Program-made: the position numbers and the translations under genes
Shown: one piece after another, positions 49,942 through 60,114 of the stretch
Layout: every line of letters starts with the position of its first letter
How positions within the stretch are numbered: the stretch's first letter is position 1
DNA from: Gemmatimonadota bacterium
GTDB lineage: Bacteria > Gemmatimonadota > Gemmatimonadetes > Gemmatimonadales > Gemmatimonadaceae
Length of the DNA: 64,000 bases
Direction: 5' to 3'
Assembly: GCA_003155795.1 (NCBI GenBank)
Contig: PMEM01000013.1
Coordinates: 13,033 to 77,032, forward strand
Notes under the pieces: generated by a model
The model's database searches: none
The model's input: the letters and a program-made list of their open reading frames with translations, nothing else
Told to the model about the DNA's origin: nothing

Positions 49942-50958
49942 CTACCCAATGGCGAGCTGAACGATCCGCTCGCAAAACTCCTCGAAATCGATTCCTGCCG
50001 CTGCTGCTGCCTGTGGAATCAAGCTGGTTGGAGCCATCCCAGGCAACGTGTTCACTTCAAGACAGTAAGACTCTCCGCGCGCGTCCAGCCGAAAATCGAC
50101 CCTGGCGTACCCACGCAGCTTCAATGCCCTGAAGGCACGTAAGGATTGCTCCTGCAATTTATTAGTAGCACTCTGTGACAAATCAGCCGGAAATTCTTCT
50201 ACCGCCATGCCAGCAGTGTACTTGCACTCGTAATCATAAAGCTCCTTAACCGGCTTGATCTCTCCCACCGGCAGTGCGTCGTCCCCAATCACCCCCACCG
50301 TAAACTCTCGGCCGGCGATGAAACGTTCAATCATGACCTCATCGTCGTACCTGAAAGCTTCGGCAACTGCCGTGTCCAGGTCCACCAGATCTCGAACCAC
50401 CGAGAGCCCGACCGTCGATCCCTGTTTGGATGGCTTGACGACGACGGGCAGGCCGAGCGACTGTTCGACGAGCGCGCCTGGCTGGGGCGCCATCAGCCAG
50501 TCGGCGGTCTGGACTCCTGCCGCCCTGAAAAGGGTCTTCGAGAGATCCTTGTCCATCGCCAGCGCGCTGGCAAGATGTCCACTCCCGGTGTACCGCACCC
50601 CGGCCATATCGAGGAGCGCCTGGACCGTTCCGTCTTCGCCCTGGCCACCGTGAAGCGCCAGAAACACAACGTCGGCCTGCCTTATTTCCGGCATCGAGAT
50701 CAGATCGTCGCGTAAGCGTCCACCACCAAGTCCGGCGAGTTCTTCAAGCGAGGGCGGCTCGATGCCCACGTTGCTTCGCTTCAGCTCATCGAGATCCGCC
50801 CGGGAGAGAACGCCTTTCGCCGGATCCAGAGCTGTGACCGTGTGCCCCCGCGCGGAGAGTGCCTGAGCGATTCTAATGCCCGATGCAAGGGACACGTCGC
50901 GCTCGGCTGACGCGCCCCCCATGAGCACGGTTATCCGAAGAGGGGAAAGGATGGCCAT
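49942..50958 (-). CDS. ddl: D-alanine--D-alanine ligase
   Basis: This 338-residue ATP-grasp ligase starts ITVLMGGASAERDVSLASG (the family's GG-x-S-x-E-x-x-VS). FLALHGGQGEDGTVQALLDM, YTGSGHLASALAMDKDLSKT, VVKPSKQGSTVGLSVV and LEVNTLPGMAPTSLIP follow. These are all Ddl signatures, including the metal-binding E and N. It makes D-Ala-D-Ala for peptidoglycan. It overlaps none but lies 8 bp behind the cystathionine beta-synthase gene, so it is co-transcribed. Confidence 0.93.
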   Translation of the reverse strand: MAILSPLRITVLMGGASAERDVSLASGIRIAQALSARGHTVTALDPAKGVLSRADLDELKRSNVGIEPPSLEELAGLGGGRLRDDLISMPEIRQADVVFLALHGGQGEDGTVQALLDMAGVRYTGSGHLASALAMDKDLSKTLFRAAGVQTADWLMAPQPGALVEQSLGLPVVVKPSKQGSTVGLSVVRDLVDLDTAVAEAFRYDDEVMIERFIAGREFTVGVIGDDALPVGEIKPVKELYDYECKYTAGMAVEEFPADLSQSATNKLQEQSLRAFRALKLRGYARVDFRLDARGESYCLEVNTLPGMAPTSLIPQAAAAAGIDFEEFCERIVQLAIG

Positions 50959-50966
50959 GACCTCGG

Positions 50967-52361
50967 CTACCGACCCATCATGAATCTGAGCATGTCCGAT
51001 CTCGTGACAATCCCCTCAAGCCGACCACGCTCCAGAACCAGAACCGCAGGAGTGCTCTTCGACAACAGCTTCACCGCTGGTTCGATCGCCTCCTCGCTGG
51101 CCAGCGCCGGAAACGGTGCATCCATCACCTCGCGCACCGTCGCTTCGAGCAACGCTGGCGTTTCCAATCCCCGCTGAGATAGCGTTGCCTCGACTACGGA
51201 TCCCACGCACTCATCGCCATCCATCACAGGCAGTTGTGACACGTCGTGCAATGCCATGAGATTGAGCGCCTGTCGTACTCCAGCTGCGGGTGCAACACTT
51301 ACAATTGCGGGCGCGCTTGCATCCTTGCGGCCGAGCATATCGCGAAGTGTGACGTGCTCGGCTTCGAGCATCTGGTTCTCGCGCATCCACTCATCGCTGT
51401 ACAACTTGGAGAGATATCGCTCTCCAGTGTCACAGAGGAACGTGACCACCAGCGCGTCCGGATCATCGATACGGCGCGCGAGATCAAGAGCGACTTTTGC
51501 GATCAGTCCAGACGATCCACCAACAAAAAGACCTTCCTCACGCGTAAGCCGGCGCGACATTGCAAACGCATCGCGATCGCTCACAGTGTGATACTCGTCT
51601 ATCACGCTCATGTCGAGCGTACCTGGAATCTTGTCCTGGCCAATCCCTTCAACCTTGTACGGACTTCCCTCTATCTTGATCTCGCCGTGGCTCCGCCAGT
51701 ACTCGGCGAGTATCGAACCAGTCGGGTCACCAGCAATGATCTTGATGTTCGGATTGCGTCCCTTGAGATAATGACCCACGCCCGTGATCGTCCCGCCAGT
51801 ACCGGCTGATGCGACAAAGTGCGTGATTTTCCCTTCGGTCTGCTCCCATAATTCGGGACCCGTTGTCGCGAAGTGTGCGTCGGGATTCGCCTGGTTGTAG
51901 AACTGATTCGCAAGAATCGCATTCGGCGTTTCTTCCGCGATGCGTTTTGCCATCATCACGTAGTTGTCTGGATGATCCGGAGCAACCGCGGTCGGCGTGA
52001 CAATCACTTCCGCACCGAAGGCCTTGAGCAGTCGTACTTTCTCCTGCGACATCTTGTCGGGAAGCGTGAAGATGCACTTGTAACCGCGCAGCGCTGCCGC
52101 GATCGCGAGCCCCACACCAGTGTTTCCACTCGTTCCCTCTACGATCGTGCCACCAGGCTTGAGCTTTCCCGAACGCTCGGCCGCTTCAATGATCGGCAAA
52201 CCGATGCGATCCTTGACCGACCCACCCGGATTGAAGAAGTCTGCCTTGCCGTACACGGGTGTGCGAATGCCGCGCGTGAGACGGTTCAATCGGATGAGCG
52301 GAGTCCACCCGATCGTCTCGAGCACGTTGTCGTATGGCCGTTCATTTCTCTTTATTGACAT
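50967..52361 (-). CDS. Cystathionine beta-synthase (PLP plus CBS-domain pair)
   Basis: This 464-residue protein has a fold-type II PLP domain (about residues 10-325). The lysine lies in NPGGSVKDRIGLPII, the phosphate-binding loop in EGTSGNTGVGLAIA, and the site GTGGTITGVG follows. Two CBS modules come next (about 345-455: VRQALNLMALHDVSQLPVMD, and VLVLERGRLEGIVTRSDMLR). The layout fits cystathionine beta-synthase; cysteine synthase-like activity is possible. It is co-transcribed with ddl downstream and the TonB-like lipoprotein upstream. Confidence 0.88.
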   Translation of the reverse strand: MSIKRNERPYDNVLETIGWTPLIRLNRLTRGIRTPVYGKADFFNPGGSVKDRIGLPIIEAAERSGKLKPGGTIVEGTSGNTGVGLAIAAALRGYKCIFTLPDKMSQEKVRLLKAFGAEVIVTPTAVAPDHPDNYVMMAKRIAEETPNAILANQFYNQANPDAHFATTGPELWEQTEGKITHFVASAGTGGTITGVGHYLKGRNPNIKIIAGDPTGSILAEYWRSHGEIKIEGSPYKVEGIGQDKIPGTLDMSVIDEYHTVSDRDAFAMSRRLTREEGLFVGGSSGLIAKVALDLARRIDDPDALVVTFLCDTGERYLSKLYSDEWMRENQMLEAEHVTLRDMLGRKDASAPAIVSVAPAAGVRQALNLMALHDVSQLPVMDGDECVGSVVEATLSQRGLETPALLEATVREVMDAPFPALASEEAIEPAVKLLSKSTPAVLVLERGRLEGIVTRSDMLRFMMGR

Positions 52362-52378
52362 TTCGCTACTATATCGCT

Positions 52379-52888
52379 TTACGGGTGGACCTTCGCGGCG
52401 CTGTCGGCTGTCTTCCTGAGAATGGAGTCGCCGGGAGGTGGCGGGGCATCCGGATGCCGGAAATATACGGGGAACAGAATTGACACCGGCATCGGCGTAC
52501 CCTTGAGCTTCGCCGGTTCGAACTTGAGGTCGCGCGAACCCTTGATCGCCGCCGAATCCAGAGGGGCGATGGTTGATGACTCGATGACGCGCGTGGAGTC
52601 GTCGACTACCAAACCATCCTTGTCAACATACAGTCGCAACGTCACGTTGCCCTGCACCTTCTCCGCATACAACGCGGGCGGATACTTAAAAGGCATGATC
52701 TTGTTCAGCATGATCGGATACGTATCCGGGCGTGCTGTGCCAGCATCGAAGCCAGTGTGAGTCGCGTCACCCTTGGAGCATCCGACTACCAACGCCAGAA
52801 TCACGATTGCTGTTACTACCCCTGCTGTTCCGGGTACAGTGCTTCGTAACTCACCTGATTCAGAATCATCACTCGTCATTCTGCTCAC
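52379..52888 (-). CDS. TonB-C-like lipoprotein
   Basis: This 169-residue protein has a hydrophobic leader with lipobox VVGC (AGVVTAIVILALVVGCSKGD). A TonB C-terminal-like domain follows: YPPALYAEKVQGNVTLRLYV, DGLVVDDSTRVIESS, LDSAAIKGSRDLKFEPAK and VSILFPVYF. It lacks the proline-rich linker and TM anchor of true TonB. It overlaps mutS by 4 bases, so it is translationally coupled. Its role is unknown. Confidence 0.75.
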   Translation of the reverse strand: MSRMTSDDSESGELRSTVPGTAGVVTAIVILALVVGCSKGDATHTGFDAGTARPDTYPIMLNKIMPFKYPPALYAEKVQGNVTLRLYVDKDGLVVDDSTRVIESSTIAPLDSAAIKGSRDLKFEPAKLKGTPMPVSILFPVYFRHPDAPPPPGDSILRKTADSAAKVHP

Positions 52889-55470
52889 GTTTTCTGCTGA
52901 GCGTCCAGGACAAGTCGCGCGAGGGTCTCGAGCGCTTGCAACGGCGTCATGGTGTTGGGATCAATCCCTTTCAGTTCCTCTACAATCGGATCCGGTTCAG
53001 ATCCGAATAATGCAAGCTGGCCCGCGACTTCGTCACCCGGGCCGTTTCGTGGCGCCATCCTGTGATCGCCTTCCAATTGACGCAACAGGGCTCTCGCACG
53101 TTTCAACACGGGCTTCGGCAAACCGGCAAGCCGCCCCACTTCTATACCGTACGACCTATCCGCCCCTCCCGGCTCCAGAGTGTGAAGAAACAGAATCTCT
53201 TCTCCGACTTCCTTCACACGTACGTTGAAGTTCCGTACGGCCGCAAGCTCGTCCGTGAGCTGGGTTAATTCGTGATAATGTGTCGCGAATACAGTTTTAC
53301 ACCCCACCTCGTCATGAATGTGCTCAGTTACGGCCCACGCTATGGATACACCGTCATACGTCGAAGTGCCACGCCCGATTTCGTCAAGCAGCACCAGCGA
53401 CCGTGACGTCGCCGAATGCAGGATCGCGCTTGTCTCACTCATCTCGACCATGAAGGTGGACTGGCCGCGCACCAGATTGTCGCTCGCGCCAACTCGAGTG
53501 AAGATCCTGTCGGTGACCCCGATATCCGCCGATCGCGCCGGGACAAAGCTTCCGATCTGCGCCATCAGAACGATGAGCCCGATCTGACGCAGGATCGTGG
53601 ACTTGCCGGCCATGTTCGGCCCGGTAAGAATTATCACGCGCGCATTCTCTACGAGTGTCACGTCATTCGGAATGAACTTCTCACGCGGCATCATCCGCTC
53701 CACTACCGGATGTCGCCCGCCCACAATCCGCAGGTCGAACCCGTCACTCATCGTCGGCCGCACATATCCCTCGGCCTCAGCCACTTCACCAAGTGTCGCG
53801 AGGACATCGAGCTCGGCGATAACGCGTGCGGTGCATTGCAACCGCTGTACGGAGCGTGCGATACGTTCACGTAGAGATTCGAACAGCTCACGTTCACGCG
53901 ACTCGATTCGATCGGCCGCAGTAAGGATACGATCTTCGTATTCCTTGAGTGCAGGTGTTATGTATCGCTCCGCACCGGTTAGAGTCTGGCGTCGTTGATA
54001 ATCTTCGGGAATCTTGTGACCGTGCGTGTTCGTGACTTCGATGTAATATCCGAAGACCCGGTTGTAGCCGACCTTCAGCGAATTGATCCCCGTTCGCGCG
54101 CGTTCCTCGCTCTGAATACGCGCGATACCATCCTTGCCGCCATCGCGCAGCGATCGCAGTTCATCCAGCTCTGCATCGAAACCGATGCGGATAGTCGGGT
54201 CTTCACCAAGCGCTATTGGTGGCCGATCGACCAGCAGGTTTACGATATCGCTGCACAGCTCAGTGCATGCATCCCAGTTGCAAAGCGCACCCTTCAATGC
54301 GTCGCCATGGATTCGATTTGCTGCCTTCTCGACATCTGGCAGCCTGGCTGCGGAATCACCCAGCGCACGCAGTTCCCGCGGTGTGATTCGATTTGCGGCG
54401 ACCTTTGCCGCAAGCCGCTCCACGTCTCGCACGCCGTCGAGTGCACTTCGCATTGTCGCACGCGTCATGGCATCGGTCGCAAACGCTTCCACAGCGTCGA
54501 GCCTCGCATCGATCGCTGCGACATCAGTTAGCGGCGCCAGAATCCATTGCCGCAGCAACCGTGCACCCATCGGTGTAAGCGTGCGATCAAGAACGCCGAT
54601 TAGCGTCCCGTCATTGCCTGCACCTCCACGTAGCGATTCAGTGAGCTCCAGGTTCCTGCGCGTCATCTCGTCGAGTGGCATGGTGCCGCCAGCACGCTCG
54701 ATCACTGGCGGGCGCAGATGCGGCACGCCGGAAGGTTGTAGTTCACGCACATATCGGAGCAACGCACCGACTGCGCCTACTGCAATATCATCTGATGGCT
54801 GCACACCAAAACCCTCAAGCGTGCTGACGCCGAAGTGGCGCTGAAGATCTTCACGCGCCATGGCAGCATCGAACTCCCACGCTGGCCGGCGCGACACGAG
54901 CGGCGTCGTTGTTTCGGTCGCCATGTCGTCTGGCACTACTATTTCGCGTGGCGACAGTCGCGCGAGCATCGCCTCCATCTCTGTCGCTGCAACGATCTGA
55001 AGTCGCAACTCGCCCGTCGAGAGATCCAGTGCAGCTATCCCTGCACGCGGTTCCTTGCTCCTGGCTTCGATCGCGACTGCGCAAAGAAAGTTGTTGCGCG
55101 ATCCATCCAGCAGCTCGTCAGAGAATGCCGCGCCGGGTGTTACAGTTTCAACAACTTCGCGGCGAACTACGCCCTTCGCCGTCTTGGGATCCTCGACCTG
55201 CTCGCATATCGAAACCCTGTGCCCCATCTGCACAAGCTTGCGTACGTAATCCGGTCCCGCCTTTACCGGAACACCTGCGAGCGGCACCAGAGATGATCCC
55301 CCATTGTTGCGCGTCGTGAGGGTGATACCGAGCGCGCGGGAGATCAGCTCGGCATCATCGTAAAACGTTTCGTAGAAATCGCCCATCCTGAAGAACAGGA
55401 TGCTGTCGGGATGCTTTGCCTTGATCTCTCGGTACTGCTGCATCAGTGGCGTCGCCGCCGGCATTGTCAC
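52885..55470 (-). CDS. mutS: DNA mismatch repair protein MutS
   Basis: This 861-residue protein is full length. The mismatch-binding motif FRMGDFYETF (about residues 26-35) has the F-x-E pair. The C-terminal ATPase has the Walker A TGPNMAGKSTILRQIG and the LVLLDEIGRGTSTYDGVSIA Walker B/signature region. The FATHYHEL motif follows. It recognises mismatches and recruits MutL. mutL is not in the window. It overlaps the TonB-like gene and lies 5 bp behind the SPOR protein gene. Confidence 0.95.
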   Translation of the reverse strand: MTMPAATPLMQQYREIKAKHPDSILFFRMGDFYETFYDDAELISRALGITLTTRNNGGSSLVPLAGVPVKAGPDYVRKLVQMGHRVSICEQVEDPKTAKGVVRREVVETVTPGAAFSDELLDGSRNNFLCAVAIEARSKEPRAGIAALDLSTGELRLQIVAATEMEAMLARLSPREIVVPDDMATETTTPLVSRRPAWEFDAAMAREDLQRHFGVSTLEGFGVQPSDDIAVGAVGALLRYVRELQPSGVPHLRPPVIERAGGTMPLDEMTRRNLELTESLRGGAGNDGTLIGVLDRTLTPMGARLLRQWILAPLTDVAAIDARLDAVEAFATDAMTRATMRSALDGVRDVERLAAKVAANRITPRELRALGDSAARLPDVEKAANRIHGDALKGALCNWDACTELCSDIVNLLVDRPPIALGEDPTIRIGFDAELDELRSLRDGGKDGIARIQSEERARTGINSLKVGYNRVFGYYIEVTNTHGHKIPEDYQRRQTLTGAERYITPALKEYEDRILTAADRIESRERELFESLRERIARSVQRLQCTARVIAELDVLATLGEVAEAEGYVRPTMSDGFDLRIVGGRHPVVERMMPREKFIPNDVTLVENARVIILTGPNMAGKSTILRQIGLIVLMAQIGSFVPARSADIGVTDRIFTRVGASDNLVRGQSTFMVEMSETSAILHSATSRSLVLLDEIGRGTSTYDGVSIAWAVTEHIHDEVGCKTVFATHYHELTQLTDELAAVRNFNVRVKEVGEEILFLHTLEPGGADRSYGIEVGRLAGLPKPVLKRARALLRQLEGDHRMAPRNGPGDEVAGQLALFGSEPDPIVEELKGIDPNTMTPLQALETLARLVLDAQQKT

Positions 55471-55475
55471 TCCGA

Positions 55476-56750
55476 CTATCGCTCCACCACGAATCCATCA
55501 ATGCGCTTGGCCTTCAACTTCGCCAGCTCTTTGACTGCAGCAGACTGTGTCGGAAAGCGGCCGAGGCGCACTCGATACGGTGCGCTCACGCCATCGACGA
55601 ACGTTACGTAGCCGCGACCGCGAAGTTTCGCGGCGAGTTGGCTGGCCGGCGGCTTGGTTTGGAAAGCGGCAACCTGGATCGCGTATGTCCCAGTCGGCTC
55701 TTTGGTAGCTGGTGGCTCCACAGGACGGGACGTCGCGCGCTTCGCACTGCTTACGCTCGGCTTCCGCGCATTGCTCGACACGGATTGGGTTGCGGATGCG
55801 AGCGCGCGATCGACCTCTTCCTTGGTTGGCTGACGCGAGACGACACCGGTCGCACCGGTCACGGTCGATGACTCGTTCGCCGAAGAACTTGCGGCGCCCG
55901 ATTCAGTTGCGACCTTCGCATTCGCGCCGCCGCGATCCATCGCTGGCGGTGGTGTCCGCGGTGGTGGAGGCGTCGGTGGTGTCGGTGGGAGCGTCGCTGT
56001 CCTTGCAACCTCCTTCTTCACTTCCGTGGGAGGCGCAACGTCTTTCGCAGATGCTTTCTTCTCCGGCACGGCTTTCGTTTCCGCCGGCTTTTCTGGTGCC
56101 GTTTTTGGAGTTGCCCTGGGAAGCGTTGCTGTCACCGGATTTGCCGTTGGGTTCGCCGCCAGCACGACGCCACGGCAGCGCTGTTGCTGAAAGTCGATCC
56201 GGTTCTTGAGTTCTATGTTCGACGCCTTCACGCTCGTGAGCGCATCATTGTTCGCCGTGCATGCACTCGTCGCATCGTTGGCGTCGAAGTACATTCGGGC
56301 AACCCAGTAGCTGGCCTCCGGCCGAAGCGGGCTCGTTGGATGCTCAAGCACAAGTCGCTGAAAGTGCTGTAGAGCCGCTGCGTTCTCACCGCGTGCAGCC
56401 TCAAGCTGGCCGATGCGCAACAAAGCGTCAGCAACACGTCCCGATAGCGGGTAGTCCACGATTATCTGCCGGTATTCATGCTCCGAATCACGCGCGTTCG
56501 AGGCAAGCGTTGCGCGCCAGAACAGTCCTTCAGCGAACGCCGGCGTGCCGGCCGGTGCGGCGGCAGCCACGGAATCGACCAGCTTCCGGCCGTTCACCGC
56601 GTCCCCGTTCGCGACCATCTCTTGCGCCCGCGCATAGAGCGACGAGTCCTTCGCCGACTGAGCAAAGACTGCCGCCGGTAGCGCTAGACAGACCGCTGAG
56701 GCCCGGACGAAACGGGTGATCGATCTATTCAAATCTCTGGAGAAGTGCAT
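55476..56750 (-). CDS. TPR-containing SPOR-domain protein
   Basis: This 424-residue protein has a signal peptide (ASAVCLALPAAVFA), a TPR/YbgF-like region with EYRQIIVDYPLSGRVADALL and LQHFQRLVLEHPTSPLRPEA (about residues 90-165), a Pro/Ala/Thr-rich linker, and a C-terminal SPOR domain (about 350-424: YAIQVAAFQTKPPASQLAAK, YRVRLGRFPTQSAAVKEL). SPOR binds denuded peptidoglycan at division sites. It may act in envelope or septal maintenance. It is the first of a long same-strand gene series including mutS, cbs and ddl. Confidence 0.83.
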   Translation of the reverse strand: MHFSRDLNRSITRFVRASAVCLALPAAVFAQSAKDSSLYARAQEMVANGDAVNGRKLVDSVAAAAPAGTPAFAEGLFWRATLASNARDSEHEYRQIIVDYPLSGRVADALLRIGQLEAARGENAAALQHFQRLVLEHPTSPLRPEASYWVARMYFDANDATSACTANNDALTSVKASNIELKNRIDFQQQRCRGVVLAANPTANPVTATLPRATPKTAPEKPAETKAVPEKKASAKDVAPPTEVKKEVARTATLPPTPPTPPPPRTPPPAMDRGGANAKVATESGAASSSANESSTVTGATGVVSRQPTKEEVDRALASATQSVSSNARKPSVSSAKRATSRPVEPPATKEPTGTYAIQVAAFQTKPPASQLAAKLRGRGYVTFVDGVSAPYRVRLGRFPTQSAAVKELAKLKAKRIDGFVVER

Positions 56751-56806
56751 AGTTTAGTCTGGAATGTCGCGATATTTACGCTATTGTGGCGCCATAATGC
56801 TGGCGT

Positions 56807-57865
56807 TTACACTGCCCTGCGCCGACTCGAAACCGAACAGATGGCAAGCACCGCCGTCGCAAGGATCTGATCTTCAGACGACACGCGCGACTCCTTGAGA
56901 GCCACGTCAGCCGCCAGCAGAGCCATGACGGCTCGTTCGCACTCAGTAACCTTCCAATCTCTGGCTGCAGACGCCCAGGCCCGGCTCGCACTACCCCAGG
57001 CCCGGCCAGGATACGCACCGGTCGATTTCAACAACTGGAAATACTCGCCCTCGAGCCGGCTTGGCGGTAGGCCGGTATCGAGACGAGCTCGCCCCCACGC
57101 CAGTGCCAGCATCTGCGTCGAAAGCGCCATCACAACACTCACGCCGCTCGTCTTGGGTTGAGCCAGAATATGCTCAATCATACCAAGCGCCGAGGTCGCA
57201 TCGCGCTGCAACACCGCATCGAGAAAATCCGCGATCGTTTCGCCTCGGCGAATTCCGACGGCTGCGGTGATCGAGTCCTCCGTGATTACCGCACCGTTAG
57301 TATAGCTGGCGAGCTTATCCAGTTCCGACGTCAGCCGATAAAGATCGTTCCCCACCGCTTCGTACAGCAGATCAGCTGCGCTCTGTGTTATGTCGGCGCC
57401 AAGCTCCGTCTTCGCGTGGTGAATGATCCAGCTCGACACGCGGCTTCCGTCCAGAGCACCGAACTCCAACGGGGTTGTGGATGTCTGTAGAGCCTTGTCA
57501 GTTTTTGCAGCAGGGGCCGCTACCAGAATCACCGTCGTGTCATGCGATGGATGCTTGAGATAAGCGTCCAGCGCGCTGCGCGCTGCTTTCTTGAGCGCGC
57601 CAACATCGCGTATCAGCGTAACTCGCCGTTCGGCCATCATCGGTGGAGTTCCCAACAGGCTTCCTAGTGATTCAGCGTCGAGATCAGCGGCGCGGCGGAG
57701 GTCGAGATTGAAATCGCGCGTCGCCGGATCTACCGCAGCGTCTATAAGTTGCTTGACAGCGTCGTCCTTACGGTACTCGTCATCGCCGTAAACGTAGTAC
57801 GCTCCGTCAAATCGCCGGTTCTTCACGGCATCGCGGAGCGTCTTGAGGGCGGCGTCAGTAGCCAT
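56807..57865 (-). CDS. holA: DNA polymerase III subunit delta
   Basis: This protein of about 352 residues starts at the ATG at 57865 (a TTG at 57871 is two codons earlier). FDGAYYVYGDDEYRKDDAVK, TRDFNLDLRRAADLDAESLG and the Walker-like region fit the clamp-loader delta N-terminus. The later IADFLDAVLQRDATSALGMI and VVMALSTQMLALAWGRARLD match the HolA C-terminus. It is part of the clamp loader that loads the beta ring. A 56-bp gap separates it from the SPOR gene. Confidence 0.86.
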   Translation of the reverse strand: MATDAALKTLRDAVKNRRFDGAYYVYGDDEYRKDDAVKQLIDAAVDPATRDFNLDLRRAADLDAESLGSLLGTPPMMAERRVTLIRDVGALKKAARSALDAYLKHPSHDTTVILVAAPAAKTDKALQTSTTPLEFGALDGSRVSSWIIHHAKTELGADITQSAADLLYEAVGNDLYRLTSELDKLASYTNGAVITEDSITAAVGIRRGETIADFLDAVLQRDATSALGMIEHILAQPKTSGVSVVMALSTQMLALAWGRARLDTGLPPSRLEGEYFQLLKSTGAYPGRAWGSASRAWASAARDWKVTECERAVMALLAADVALKESRVSSEDQILATAVLAICSVSSRRRAV

Positions 57866-57893
57866 GCCCAAATCTAATTTCGCCGGACGGCGG

Positions 57894-58403
57894 CTACCGA
57901 GCCTGGGTGTAGCTTACGGTCTGAAGACCGCCCTGCTCCACAAGCACGGCGGCTGGCCATATCGGGATCCCTGTCGATACCGATGCGACGATGAAAGGAG
58001 CTGGCGTAGTATCCGGGGGGACCGCCATCGCGATGGCCGGTGGGAGTACAATATCTTCGGGTACCTGCTGATCGGCGAATCTCATCGTCTCTGCGACATA
58101 GCCGATCATGATGAGCGAGGCGATCGCCCCGACAACGGCAACAGTCCGGAATTTTCCGCCGGAAACGCGCCCTGGGTGCAACCGGCATTCTCGAAGCCGA
58201 GCGTCAAGCTTGAAGGAAAATCCTGCTGACGGCTCGATGGGCTTGAGGCTGTGCACCAGCATCAGCGAGCGCCGGACGCTGGCATCGAGCCTGGCACAGT
58301 CGGCGCACTCCGCAATATGCCGCTGCATTCGCACCAGCTCGACCCCCGCAAGGGTGTCGTCTACAAAGGAACAATGGAGGTCTCTGAACTCTGAACAGCG
58401 CAT
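57894..58403 (-). CDS. Zinc-finger anti-sigma factor-like membrane protein
   Basis: This 169-residue protein has an N-terminal zf-HC2 site (HIAECADCARL, H-x3-C-x2-C, about residues 29-36), a cytoplasmic helix region and one transmembrane span (TVAVVGAIASLIMIGYVA, about 88-105). The outer part is short. It would bind and block an ECF sigma factor. The nearest sigma gene is at 60422-61075, separated by the M28 peptidase gene, so pairing is plausible but not certain. Confidence 0.72.
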   Translation of the reverse strand: MRCSEFRDLHCSFVDDTLAGVELVRMQRHIAECADCARLDASVRRSLMLVHSLKPIEPSAGFSFKLDARLRECRLHPGRVSGGKFRTVAVVGAIASLIMIGYVAETMRFADQQVPEDIVLPPAIAMAVPPDTTPAPFIVASVSTGIPIWPAAVLVEQGGLQTVSYTQAR

Positions 58404-58581
58404 CGATAAGGGATACCTGACGGCGTCAATAATAGTTCCACTCCCATGAACCCGGTAGGAGCGAAACGGGGGATCGTCAACCGCCCATTACCCCCTTTTG
58501 GCGGGCACGCGGCGTTGGCCTTGGCGATCCATCTGTAGTCCGGGCGCCTCATACTGCTTGCTCACGCTACGTTTGTCCACG

Positions 58582-60114
58582 CTAACGCTCCAGCTTGAAG
58601 CCCGGATCCAGCGCCGGCTTCGCCGATGTGTTTGCCACGTCCCAACCGGTGGCATACATCCAGCGCGCCATCCGCGCAAGCTTGACGTAGTCGATTCGAG
58701 ACGCTTCGTCCGACGGAGTGTGGTAATCGGGGTGCAGTAGTGTCGTGAAGAACAGCGCGGGGATTCCCGCGCGTGCGTAAGGCAGGTGGTCGCTCCTGAA
58801 GTACCATCCTTCTGGGTGATTGGGTCTGTCCCACAAGCTGTCGATCGCGAACTTCGTGACGTGAGCATTCGCATCGAGCGCCATCTGCACCAGCGCGGCG
58901 GAGTTGCGGTGCGGCGGCTGGCTGCCGAGCAGCGCGGCGCTGTCGGGGTTGTTGCGGCCGATCATGTCACCATTCAAAACCGCCACGATGGATGACAGGG
59001 GGACAGTTGGATGGGAGACGAACCAGCGTGACCCCAACAGACCGCGCTCTTCAGCTCCATGCCATACGAACAGTGCCGACCGGCGCGCTGGCTGCTGCAC
59101 GAACGCACGACCGATGGCAAGCATCCCCACAGCGACCGACGCGTTGTCGTCGGCGCCGTTCCAGATGGAATCGCCGGCTACTGGGAAACGCACTCCGTCA
59201 TGATCATCGTGCCCGCTGAAGAGAACGTACTCGCCACGCAGTGCGGGATCCACACCTGGAACTTTGGCGACGACGTTCACTGACGGATACACGAAGGTCT
59301 CAGCGCGCAAATTGAGCGTGAGTCGTCTTGCAGATTCGACGCGCGCCTGAAGCGCTTGAGGAACCCACAGCACCGGCTGACGCTCACGTATCCGGTCCGA
59401 GCCAGTGGTATCGATGTTGTATGCGCCACGACGCATTGTCACCGATACCGGCATGAACTGATTGTTCGTCGAGTCATCAGCAACAAGCACAATTGCGGCC
59501 GCGCCAGCTTTGACCAGGGCAGCAGTCCGCTCGGCGATCGCCTGACGTGTGTAACGCCACGCGCGCAGACTGATCCACGAAACTGGTGGTCGGGAGGGCG
59601 GCAGGATCAAGGCGGCGACGGCCTTGCCGCGGAGGTCCAGCCTTGCAAGCGAATCGGCGCTCGCGGCGCCGACCCATACCACTGGAAGATCGATGCTCGC
59701 ATCGACAGGCGACACTATCGCGGCGTCTTTCCAGAGCTCGAGCGCGACACCGTCAAGTGCTGCATGACTCTGGCTGGCAGTACGAATACGACGCATCGGC
59801 CAGAATTGGAAGTACGTTCCGTCGTCGCCAGCGGGCTGAAGGCCGGCTTCCCGAGCGCGATCGGCAACCCATGCACTCGCGCGAAGCTCGTCCAGTGTAC
59901 CGGCTTCGCGCCCCCGCATGGCGTCGCTCGCCATGGTGTACAGGTCGCGCCGCAGCCGCACAGTATCAATCGCGGCTAGCGCCGGAGGGCTGCTCGCAAC
60001 TGAAGCGCCTCGCACATCAGACACTGCAGTGGTTGCAGTCGCTGGCGGCACGCACGCTGTCGCAGCAACCATCGAAAGTAGAGTGATGGCCTGCAGCACC
60101 TGACGGTTACTCAT
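58582..60114 (-). CDS. M28-family zinc peptidase, exported
   Basis: This 510-residue protein has a lipobox-type leader (ITLLSMVAATACVPP, Cys21) and a PA-like insertion at about residues 150-250. The M28 catalytic core includes EYVLFSGHDDHDGVRFPVAG (H and D ligands), WNGADDNASVAVGMLAIG, FVWHGAEERGLLGSRWFV (E-E pair) and YFRSDHLPYARAGIPALFF (last His). It removes N-terminal residues from external peptides. It lies between the anti-sigma and sigma genes, with 178 bp before the former. Confidence 0.87.
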   Translation of the reverse strand: MSNRQVLQAITLLSMVAATACVPPATATTAVSDVRGASVASSPPALAAIDTVRLRRDLYTMASDAMRGREAGTLDELRASAWVADRAREAGLQPAGDDGTYFQFWPMRRIRTASQSHAALDGVALELWKDAAIVSPVDASIDLPVVWVGAASADSLARLDLRGKAVAALILPPSRPPVSWISLRAWRYTRQAIAERTAALVKAGAAAIVLVADDSTNNQFMPVSVTMRRGAYNIDTTGSDRIRERQPVLWVPQALQARVESARRLTLNLRAETFVYPSVNVVAKVPGVDPALRGEYVLFSGHDDHDGVRFPVAGDSIWNGADDNASVAVGMLAIGRAFVQQPARRSALFVWHGAEERGLLGSRWFVSHPTVPLSSIVAVLNGDMIGRNNPDSAALLGSQPPHRNSAALVQMALDANAHVTKFAIDSLWDRPNHPEGWYFRSDHLPYARAGIPALFFTTLLHPDYHTPSDEASRIDYVKLARMARWMYATGWDVANTSAKPALDPGFKLER